DNA from: Halopseudomonas sp002296055
GTDB lineage: Bacteria; Pseudomonadota; Gammaproteobacteria; Pseudomonadales; Pseudomonadaceae
Reading direction: 5' to 3' (one strand)
Assembly: GCF_050876985.1 (NCBI RefSeq)
Contig: NZ_JBPAPP010000001.1
Length of the DNA stretch: 64,000 bases
The translations under genes and the position numbers were made by a program. Positions 27,569 to 34,617 of the stretch are shown here, piece by piece. Below the pieces are notes generated by a model. The model was not told where the DNA came from. It made no database searches and saw only the letters and a list, made by a program, of their open reading frames with translations. Numbering within the stretch: the first letter of the stretch is position 1; each line of letters begins with the position of its first letter.

Positions 27569-27574
27569 TAGAAT
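27569..27574 (+). promoter_or_regulatory. Candidate -10 box of secA
   Basis: TAGAAT, with TTTAAT 18 bases upstream at 27545 as a poor -35. It lies 74 bases before the secA ATG, beyond the preceding terminator. No secM-like arrest peptide gene was found in the leader. Confidence 0.4.
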
Positions 27575-27647
27575 GCCTTTTTTCAGTGCTGGTCCGGGCT
27601 GCACGGGACTGGGCTCGCCAACCCTTACATGGATAATTAAGCCGATT

Positions 27648-30380
27648 ATGTTTGCGCCGTTAGTCAGAAAGCTGTTGGGAAGCAAGAACGATCGTGAATT
27701 GAAGCGCATGGGCAAGGTGGTTGTCGCCATCAATGCTCTGGAGGAGAGCTTGAATGCACTGAGCGACGAACAGTTAACGGCGAAAACCGCAGAGTTTAAG
27801 CAGCGCCTAGCCGATGGCGCGACTCTAGATCAATTGCTGCCCGAGGCGTTTGCAGTGGTTCGCGAAGCCAGTAAGCGGGTAATGGGCATGCGCCACTTCG
27901 ACGTCCAGTTGATTGGTGGCATGACCTTGCATGAAGGCAAGATCGCCGAGATGAAAACCGGTGAGGGCAAAACCCTGGTGGCGACCCTGCCCGTTTATCT
28001 CAATGCGCTGGCCGGTAAGGGTGTACACGTAGTTACCGTCAACGATTACCTGGCCAGTCGTGACGCTAACACCATGCGCCCGCTCTATGAGTTTCTAGGT
28101 ATGAGCGTTGGCGTTGTCGTACCTCAGCAGGACCCGCAGCACAAGCGCGCTGCCTATCAGTGCGATATCACCTACGGCACCAATAACGAGCTGGGCTTTG
28201 ATTACCTGCGCGACAACATGGCGTTCCGACTGGAGGACAAATTCCAGCGCGAGCCCTATTTCGCCGTAGTCGATGAGGTTGACTCGATTCTTATCGACGA
28301 GGCCCGTACGCCCCTGATCATTTCCGGCCCGGCTGAAGACAGCTCCCAGCTGTATGCGGCGATCAACAAGCTGATTCCGCAGCTGAAGCGCGGTCAGGCT
28401 GCTGAAGAGGGCGTAGAGGCAGTTGATGGCCATTACCTGATCGACGAGAAGGCGCGTCAGGTTGAGTTGACCGAAAGCGGTCACCAGTTTATCGAAGACC
28501 TGCTGGTGCGCGAGAAGCTGCTGAATGAGGGCGACAGTCTTTACGCCGCGCAAAACCTCGGTCTGCTGCATCACGTTAACTCCGCGCTGCGTGCCCACAC
28601 CCTGTTCCATCGCAACGTCGAATACATCGTACAGAACAATCAGGTGCTGCTGGTGGACGAGCACACCGGGCGCACCATGCCTGGTCGTCGTCTGTCCGAG
28701 GGTCTGCATCAGGCCATCGAAGCGAAGGAGGGCCTGCAGATCCAGGCAGAGAGCCAGACGCTGGCCTCCACCACCTTCCAGAACTACTTCCGGCTGTATC
28801 AGAAGCTCGCTGGCATGACTGGTACAGCAGATACGGAGGCCTTCGAGTTTCGGCAGATCTATGGTCTGGACGTGCTGGTCATCCCGACTAACAAGCCGAT
28901 GGTGCGCAAGGACTACAATGACCTGGTCTACCTCAGCATCGAAGAGAAATTTGCTGCGATTGTTACCGACATCAAGCACTGCATGGAGCAGGGGCGTCCG
29001 GTGCTGGTGGGTACCGCATCCATCGAGTCATCCGAGGTGGTTGCGCAGTTACTGAACCGCGAAAAAGTGCCGCACAAGGTGCTGAACGCAAAGTTCCACG
29101 AGAAAGAGGCTGAAATTGTGGCGCAGGCTGGTCGGCCTGGCGCGGTGACCATCGCTACCAATATGGCCGGTCGTGGTACTGACATTATCCTCGGTGGTAA
29201 CTGGGAGGCCGAGGTGGCTGCCCTGGAGAACCCCACAGAGCAGCAGGTCGCGCAGATCAAAGACGAATGGCAGCTGCGTCATCAGCAGGTGCTGGAAGCC
29301 GGCGGCCTGCACATCATTGCCTGTGAGCGCCACGAATCCCGCCGTATCGATAACCAGCTGCGTGGCCGTGCCGGCCGCCAAGGCGACCCGGGTTCCAGTC
29401 GCTTCTATCTGTCGCTGGAAGACAACCTGATGCGCATCTTTGCCTCTGACCGGGTGAAGAACTTCATGAAAGCGCTGGGTATGGAGAAGGGCGAGGCGAT
29501 CGAGCACCGCATGGTCACCAACGCCATTGAAAAAGCGCAACGTAAGGTTGAAGGGCGTAACTTCGACATCCGTAAGCAATTGCTGGAATACGATGACGTT
29601 GCCAACGAGCAGCGTAAGGTGATTTACGGTCAGCGTAACTCCATTCTGGCCAGTGAGTCGGTCGAGGAAACCATTGCAGCCATCCGTCAGGACGTGGTCA
29701 GCGATATGGTTGCCATGCATATGCCGGCTGGCAGTCTGCCGGAGCAGTGGGATATCGACGGCCTTGAGAAGGCTCTGGCTGGCGAGCTGGGTCTGCACCT
29801 GCCGATCCAGCAATGGCTGGATGAAGACGAGAGACTGCAAGAGCAGGGTGTCGCCGAGCGCGTTTTGGAGGCGTTGGTTGCAGCCTATCGCGAGAAGGAA
29901 GAGCTGGCCGGCGCCGAAGCACTGCGTACCTTCGAAAAGCAGATGCTGCTGCGGGTGCTGGATGATCTCTGGAAAGAGCATCTGGCAACCATGGACCATC
30001 TGCGTCAGGGTATTCACCTGCGTGGCTATGCGCAGAAGAACCCCAAGCAGGAATACAAGCGCGAAGCCTTCAACTTGTTCCAGGAATTGCTGGAGACGCT
30101 TAAGCGCGACACTATTCGTGTATTGAGTCATGTCCAAGTGCGCCGTGAGGACCCGGCAGAGGAAGAGGCGCGTTTACGCCGTCAGGCCGAGGAGATGCAG
30201 CGTCGCATGCAGTTCAAGCATGAAGAAGTTAATGCTGTCGCGGCTGAGAGCGAGACGACAGAAGAGCCTCAGCAAGCTGCCGCGCCGCAAACCCGCGAAG
30301 GGCCAAAGGTTGGGCGTAACGATCCCTGTCCCTGTGGCTCTGGCAAGAAATACAAGCACTGTCACGGGCAGATAAGCTAA
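27648..30380 (+). CDS. secA: Preprotein translocase ATPase SecA
   Basis: A 910-residue motor of Sec export. It starts MFAPLVRKLLGSKNDRELKRM. Walker A MKTGEGKT is at about residues 102-109, then VVDEVDSILIDEARTPLIISG (Walker B/DEAD-like) and TNMAGRGTDIILGGNW in the second motor half. The C-terminus carries the zinc-binding CPCGSGKKYKHC motif used for SecB and lipid contact. ATG 27648 was chosen over an upstream in-frame ATG because it gives the conserved N-terminus. Confidence 0.98.
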   Translation: MFAPLVRKLLGSKNDRELKRMGKVVVAINALEESLNALSDEQLTAKTAEFKQRLADGATLDQLLPEAFAVVREASKRVMGMRHFDVQLIGGMTLHEGKIAEMKTGEGKTLVATLPVYLNALAGKGVHVVTVNDYLASRDANTMRPLYEFLGMSVGVVVPQQDPQHKRAAYQCDITYGTNNELGFDYLRDNMAFRLEDKFQREPYFAVVDEVDSILIDEARTPLIISGPAEDSSQLYAAINKLIPQLKRGQAAEEGVEAVDGHYLIDEKARQVELTESGHQFIEDLLVREKLLNEGDSLYAAQNLGLLHHVNSALRAHTLFHRNVEYIVQNNQVLLVDEHTGRTMPGRRLSEGLHQAIEAKEGLQIQAESQTLASTTFQNYFRLYQKLAGMTGTADTEAFEFRQIYGLDVLVIPTNKPMVRKDYNDLVYLSIEEKFAAIVTDIKHCMEQGRPVLVGTASIESSEVVAQLLNREKVPHKVLNAKFHEKEAEIVAQAGRPGAVTIATNMAGRGTDIILGGNWEAEVAALENPTEQQVAQIKDEWQLRHQQVLEAGGLHIIACERHESRRIDNQLRGRAGRQGDPGSSRFYLSLEDNLMRIFASDRVKNFMKALGMEKGEAIEHRMVTNAIEKAQRKVEGRNFDIRKQLLEYDDVANEQRKVIYGQRNSILASESVEETIAAIRQDVVSDMVAMHMPAGSLPEQWDIDGLEKALAGELGLHLPIQQWLDEDERLQEQGVAERVLEALVAAYREKEELAGAEALRTFEKQMLLRVLDDLWKEHLATMDHLRQGIHLRGYAQKNPKQEYKREAFNLFQELLETLKRDTIRVLSHVQVRREDPAEEEARLRRQAEEMQRRMQFKHEEVNAVAAESETTEEPQQAAAPQTREGPKVGRNDPCPCGSGKKYKHCHGQIS

Positions 30381-30393
30381 GCCTGAAAAGCAG

Positions 30394-30482
30394 CTGTAAG
30401 CTTCAAGCGGCAAGCGACAAGTTAAACCCGTTAACCCTCGGCTTTATAGTCGGGGGAATCTGTATGCTTTTGAAGCTTACAG
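30394..30482. repeat. Inverted repeat between secA and argJ
   Basis: The 13-mer CTGTAAGCTTCAA (30394-30406) recurs as its exact complement at 30470-30482. The flanking sequence (gcggcaagcgacaag) resembles the AGCT-GCAAGC family of dispersed repeats common in Pseudomonas intergenic regions. It could act as a long-loop hairpin or be a remnant of such a repeat. Confidence 0.6.
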
Positions 30483-30512
30483 TCTCTCTCCCTCTTTTTT
30501 GGAGCGTCAAAC

Positions 30513-31730
30513 ATGCCTGTCGGTCTCGGCCCGTTACCTGCGTTGCACCCTGTCTCCGGTTTTCGTCTTGGTATTGCTTCGGCCGGTATCAAGCGCGTTG
30601 GCCGTAAGGATGTCGTGGTTATGGAGGCCGCTCAGGGCTCCAGTATCGCTGGCGTGTTTACCCGTAATGCCTTTTGCGCTGCGCCCGTTACGCTGTGTCG
30701 TCAGCGCCTAGCCAGTGCCCCGCAATACCTGCTGGTTAATACCGGTAATGCCAACGCTGGCACCGGTAAGCCGGGTATGCAGGCGGCTGAGCGCACCTGT
30801 GAGGCGTTGGCCGAGAAGGTCGGCTGTGAGGCTGCGCAAGTGCTGCCGTTCAGTACGGGTGTGATTGGCGAGCTGTTGCCTGCCGACAAGGTTATCGCCG
30901 CGCTGCCTGCCGCTCTGGCGGACCTGGCCGAAGATAATTGGGCGCATGCCGCTGAAGGTATCATGACCACCGATACCCAGCCCAAGGGCTGCAGTCGGCG
31001 TATCGAGATTGCCGGTCAGGTCATCACCATCACTGGCATTTCCAAGGGCGCTGGCATGATTCGCCCCAACATGGCGACCATGCTCGGCTATATCGCGACC
31101 GACGCGCCGGTGGCGCAGCAGGTGCTGCAGGCGTTGCTGCGTGAGGCGGCGGACTTGTCCTTCAACCGCATTACCATTGATGGCGACACCAGCACTAATG
31201 ATTCCTGCATGCTGGTCGCTACCGGCAAGGCGGATATTCCTCTGATCGACAGCGTCGAGGCCCAAGGCTACGAGGAACTGGCGACCGCCATCAAGGATGT
31301 GATGCTGACACTGGCGCAGGCCATTGTGCGTGATGGTGAAGGGGCGACCAAGTTCGTCACCATCCGGGTGAATGGTGGTGCCAACAATGATGAGTGCCTG
31401 GATGTCGCTTATGCAGTGGCGCACTCTCCGCTAATCAAAACCGCGCTGTTTGCCTCGGACCCGAACTGGGGGCGTATCTTGGCTGCCGTAGGCTATGCCG
31501 GTGTGCCGGATCTGGATGTCGAGAAGATCGATGTTTATCTGGATGACGTCTGTATTACCCGTCAGGGTGGTCGTGCGGCCGAGTACGAAGAATCTCAGGG
31601 CGCGCGCGTGATGGCGCAGTCGGAGATCACAATTCGCATCGAGCTGGGTCGCGGTGAGGTGAGTGAAACCTTGTGGACCACCGATCTCTCCCACGAGTAC
31701 GTGCGGATTAACGCTGAGTACCGGACCTGA
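30513..31730 (+). CDS. argJ: Bifunctional ornithine acetyltransferase / N-acetylglutamate synthase ArgJ
   Basis: A 405-residue enzyme of the cyclic arginine pathway that moves the acetyl group from N-acetylornithine to glutamate. The proenzyme cleaves itself before the nucleophile Thr189 within GMIRPNMATMLGYIATD. LVNTGNANAGTG forms part of the oxyanion and substrate region, and DPNWGRILAAVGYAG lies near the C-terminus. ATG 30513 follows a GGAGCG ribosome-binding site. It follows secA as in P. aeruginosa. Confidence 0.97.
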   Translation: MPVGLGPLPALHPVSGFRLGIASAGIKRVGRKDVVVMEAAQGSSIAGVFTRNAFCAAPVTLCRQRLASAPQYLLVNTGNANAGTGKPGMQAAERTCEALAEKVGCEAAQVLPFSTGVIGELLPADKVIAALPAALADLAEDNWAHAAEGIMTTDTQPKGCSRRIEIAGQVITITGISKGAGMIRPNMATMLGYIATDAPVAQQVLQALLREAADLSFNRITIDGDTSTNDSCMLVATGKADIPLIDSVEAQGYEELATAIKDVMLTLAQAIVRDGEGATKFVTIRVNGGANNDECLDVAYAVAHSPLIKTALFASDPNWGRILAAVGYAGVPDLDVEKIDVYLDDVCITRQGGRAAEYEESQGARVMAQSEITIRIELGRGEVSETLWTTDLSHEYVRINAEYRT

Positions 31731-31740
31731 GGTCCTTACG

Positions 31741-31764
31741 CGCGCACCTTACCCCGGGTGCGCG
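31741..31764 (+). terminator. Possible terminator after argJ
   Basis: An 8-bp stem cgcgcacc/ggtgcgcg eleven bases after argJ with no T run after it; probably a weak or Rho-assisted stop. The convergent FimT-like gene ends seven bases further on. Confidence 0.4.
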
Positions 31765-31770
31765 TCTCGC

Positions 31771-32295
31771 TCATGGCGCGGCTGCGCAATGCCGTGTCTC
31801 AAATTGACGAGATTCTGTGCGCAGGCGCCCCACACGATTGATGATCAGCGCTCGGCCGCGCTGCGCTAAATCTGGCGGGCATAGCCTGAAGCTGCCGGCA
31901 AGAAAACCGCCGTACACCTGCTCTGACTCGCCCAGCGCGTTGTAGCGCAAGTAGCTTCGCAGTTGGCCGCTGGCGGTCACGCTGGATAGGGCCGCAGCCT
32001 GATCCTCCAGCAACAGGACGTCATCGGCGCCAAGTGCAAGGTTGTTGTCCCGGTCGACAAACACCTGCCAGCCTCTGTTCCAGTCTCCCGCTAGCGGTAT
32101 CATCACCACCGGCTCGTTGCGCTCAATGGCCTCGTTTCGCGTAAACCTGATGCTGCGCTCCAGCGCGTCCTGTGCGCTGTCCAGGCGATGCTGGTCGATT
32201 AGCCTGCTAAGTGACGGGACGCCAATACTCAGCAGAATACCTAGCAAAGCCAGTGCGACAAGCAGTTCGGCCAAGGTGAATCCGTTGCCTTTCAT
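31771..32295 (-). CDS. FimT/GspH-family minor pseudopilin, divergent from the fimU operon
   Basis: A 174-residue prepilin-like protein. The leader is MKGNG, cleaved before FTLAELL with Glu at +5, and a hydrophobic helix follows (LLVALALLGILLSIGVPSL). A GspH/FimT-type globular domain (RFTRNEAIERNEPVVMI, GWQVFVDRDNN) forms the rest. In P. aeruginosa fimT is co-directional with fimU; here the gene is on the opposite strand and is GC-rich like housekeeping genes, unlike the neighbouring cluster. It is probably a T4P priming-complex component or the DNA-uptake FimT; function is not proven. Confidence 0.85.
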   Translation of the reverse strand: MKGNGFTLAELLVALALLGILLSIGVPSLSRLIDQHRLDSAQDALERSIRFTRNEAIERNEPVVMIPLAGDWNRGWQVFVDRDNNLALGADDVLLLEDQAAALSSVTASGQLRSYLRYNALGESEQVYGGFLAGSFRLCPPDLAQRGRALIINRVGRLRTESRQFETRHCAAAP

Positions 32296-32418
32296 TCTCC
32301 CTCCTGGTGCAAAATCCTTTTAAAGCCCACGCTATCGACCTGTCGTCGTCATCTGGCGACCGGTCATCGCGCGGCGCGCGACCTTGCGCAGAGGTCTTTT
32401 TATAGTGCATCCAGTACT

Positions 32419-32424
32419 AGGAGG
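32419..32424 (+). promoter_or_regulatory. Ribosome-binding site of fimU, with -10-like TATAGT upstream
   Basis: A consensus AGGAGG nine bases before the fimU ATG. TATAGT at 32401-32406 could be the -10 of the minor-pilin operon, but no matching -35 is apparent in the GC-rich sequence before it. Confidence 0.6.
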
Positions 32425-32433
32425 ATTCTTTGA

Positions 32434-32886
32434 ATGAGAAGTGTGAAAGGCTTCACTCTGATTGAGCTAATGGTGGCGCTTGTGATTCTTGCGATTGGGC
32501 TTTCGCTTGGCTCTATTGCTTTCACTGGGTCTTTGGAGAGGACGCGAGCAGACTCGGATGCTAATGAGCTGTTGCATGTATTTAGCTGGGCTAGGTTGCA
32601 AGCGATCAATAACAGCTCGACAGTGACTATCTCTGCATTGACCGATGATAACTGGGCGCAGGATATTTCGGTTGAGCTGAATGGTCAGGTTATTAGAAGT
32701 CTTCCTGGCTTTCGAAACGGTGCGGTGGTTGCCGCTACAGGCGATGTGGATGAGGTTGAGTTTGACGCGCTCGGCGGATTGGGTAGCCCGGCCAATGCTG
32801 TAACTTTCACATACACCCTCGGTGAGCAGACACGAACTGTTTTGTTGTGTCCCACCGGACGTGCTCAGGCTGGGGGGGCTTGCTAA
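32434..32886 (+). CDS. fimU: Minor pseudopilin FimU (GspH family)
   Basis: A 150-residue prepilin. The leader MRSVKG is cut before FTLIELMVALVILAIGL (Glu at +5). The domain that follows has the FimU/GspH pattern (ERTRADSDANELLHVFSWARLQAINNSSTVTIS) and ends with two cysteines (LLCPTGRAQAGGAC). FimU couples the PilVWX tip complex to PilE and PilA in P. aeruginosa. It is the first gene of an AT-rich cluster. A G7 run (32872-32878) lies four codons before its stop, which overlaps pilV by one base. Confidence 0.9.
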   Translation: MRSVKGFTLIELMVALVILAIGLSLGSIAFTGSLERTRADSDANELLHVFSWARLQAINNSSTVTISALTDDNWAQDISVELNGQVIRSLPGFRNGAVVAATGDVDEVEFDALGGLGSPANAVTFTYTLGEQTRTVLLCPTGRAQAGGAC

Positions 32887-33356
32887 TGAAGTCTCAGGCG
32901 AATGCTAGAAGCAGGCAGCGAGGTGTATCGCTGATAGAAGTTATGATCGCAGTCTTTGTTTTGGCGATCGGGTTGCTTGGAGCGGCAGGAATGCAGCTAA
33001 GTGCCCTCAAGTACACCGATAGCTCCAGAATGAATTCTCAGGCGAGCTTTATAGTCTACGACATTATTGATCGGATGCGTGCGAATGCGGATCCTGTGCA
33101 GTTACCTCAGTACGCAATTGCAAGCTTGGCAGCCGTACCAGGTGCTGCAGCTTCGATCCGAGACCAAGACTTGATTGATTTTGCGGAAAACCTGAATTCG
33201 CTACCAAGCCCCGAGGCGCGTATAGCGGTTAACGGCACTCAGGTCGCTGTGACTATCAGTTGGTCAGAGGCAAGGGCTGCCGGAAATGACGAGGCGGGAC
33301 AGCCCAGTATGGGATCGTTCTCTGTCACAACGAACGTGTCGGTTACTGCGCCCTGA
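32886..33356 (+). CDS. pilV: Minor pseudopilin PilV
   Basis: A 156-residue prepilin. The leader ends RQRG, cut before VSLIEVMIAVFVLAIGLLGAAGMQL (Glu at +5). The motif QASFIVYDIIDRMRANAD is characteristic of PilV. With PilW, PilX and PilY1 it forms the priming and tip complex of the pilus. Its ATG overlaps the fimU TAA by one base; an upstream in-frame ATG lies inside fimU and has no leader character. Confidence 0.92.
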   Translation: MKSQANARSRQRGVSLIEVMIAVFVLAIGLLGAAGMQLSALKYTDSSRMNSQASFIVYDIIDRMRANADPVQLPQYAIASLAAVPGAAASIRDQDLIDFAENLNSLPSPEARIAVNGTQVAVTISWSEARAAGNDEAGQPSMGSFSVTTNVSVTAP

Positions 33357-33363
33357 GGGTCTT

Positions 33364-34101
33364 ATGGATAAACGTAACGTATTTGGTAAGCAGGCAGGTA
33401 TCAGTGTAGTTGAAATGCTGGTCGCGTTAGCCTTGGGCCTTATTCTAGTGCTTGGTGTAGTTCAGCTTTTCACTAGCAGCAAGCGAACTTATCAGATTCA
33501 GGATGCCGCTGCGAGGCTGCAGGAAGATGGGCGGTATGTTCTCACTCGAATGAGCCAGGAACTCAGAATGGCGGGAATGTTTGGCTGTCTAGCGGCGAGT
33601 AATATTGCGAACCGCCCAGCCGCGTTTGACGACCCTATCGAGTGGGATAACGGGACAGGCACCCTTCGAATCGTAACGTCGAATGCAACCCGTGGGGTGG
33701 GCACGACAACTAACGCAGATTGGACGTTGGTCACGGACTGTCGTACCAATGCGACGGTGCAGGCAGGTGTTGCGGCTCCCGGGGCTGGTCAGGTTGCGCT
33801 GCCTGTCCGGCTGGTCGAGTACCGGTTTGATGCCGACGCGGGCGAGCTTCTTTTTCGTGGAGGTGGGGCAGGTGCCTTCACCACATTGATGTCTGGCGTT
33901 CAATCGATGAACGTAAGCTTTGGGTTGGCTGCAGCGGTTGAGGACTCCTATGTGTCGGGTAACTACGTAGCAGGGGCAGCTGTGCCTAACCCTGAGCTTA
34001 TTCGTAGTGTGCGTATTGAGATAGTGCTGGAAGATGCGGATGGCTTGGTTTCTGATCAACCTTACTCTGTTGCTGTCGCGCTACGTAACCGTTCTATTTG
34101 A
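33364..34101 (+). CDS. pilW: Minor pseudopilin PilW
   Basis: A 245-residue prepilin. The leader ends KQAG, before ISVVEMLVALALGLILVLGVVQLF (Glu at +5). ARLQEDGRYVLTRMSQELRMAGMFGC is the PilW/GspJ signature, and two cysteines are present in the globular domain. It belongs to the PilVWX-PilY1 tip complex. It begins seven bases after pilV. An upstream in-frame start inside pilV was rejected. Confidence 0.92.
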   Translation: MDKRNVFGKQAGISVVEMLVALALGLILVLGVVQLFTSSKRTYQIQDAAARLQEDGRYVLTRMSQELRMAGMFGCLAASNIANRPAAFDDPIEWDNGTGTLRIVTSNATRGVGTTTNADWTLVTDCRTNATVQAGVAAPGAGQVALPVRLVEYRFDADAGELLFRGGGAGAFTTLMSGVQSMNVSFGLAAAVEDSYVSGNYVAGAAVPNPELIRSVRIEIVLEDADGLVSDQPYSVAVALRNRSI

Positions 34102-34110
34102 GGTGATTAC

Positions 34111-34587
34111 ATGACCAGCTTTAGTGGTGTTCGCCAGCAAGGTATTGCCTTGTTCGTGAGCCTGATATTTTTGTTGTTGCTTACCATCGTAGGCGTGGCT
34201 GGAATGAAGAGTGCCACGATGCAAGAAAAAATGTCCGGGAATGCGCGGTTGAAGAATGAGAGCTTTCAAGAGGCTGAAGCAGGACTTCGAGAGGGAGAAG
34301 GTTTCATCGCCTCGGTTGCTAATGAGGCGGCACTGGCTGCCTGCGCACAGTGTGTTGGGGCGGGATGTCAAACCCCGGATTTCAGCAACGTCGCTGTAGC
34401 TCCAGGTACGTGTGGCGTCTGGGTTGCTGCGGGAGGAGGGGCTTTCTATCAGATACAGAAGCTGGGTACTTCCAGTGCCGCTGTGAATGTGGATCTTGGC
34501 GAGACGGTTACGCTGTACAGGGTGACTGCTGTCGCGACCGTGGGTAATACAACAACCGCCGTAGAGAGCGTATATGCGCAGAACTGA
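34111..34587 (+). CDS. pilX: Minor pseudopilin PilX
   Basis: A 158-residue prepilin-like protein (GspK-type tip component). The cleavage site is after VRQQG, before IALFVSLIFLLLLTIVGVAGM; position +5 is Val and not Glu, the feature that marks tip subunits. KSATMQEKMSGNARLKNESFQEAEAGL is the PilX signature. Four cysteines in the middle (ACAQCVGAGC, GTCGVW) may form disulfides. It sits between pilW and pilY1, as in P. aeruginosa. Confidence 0.92.
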   Translation: MTSFSGVRQQGIALFVSLIFLLLLTIVGVAGMKSATMQEKMSGNARLKNESFQEAEAGLREGEGFIASVANEAALAACAQCVGAGCQTPDFSNVAVAPGTCGVWVAAGGGAFYQIQKLGTSSAAVNVDLGETVTLYRVTAVATVGNTTTAVESVYAQN

Positions 34588-34617
34588 TTTGACTTTCGAT
34601 GCTGCGCAAGGAGCGGA

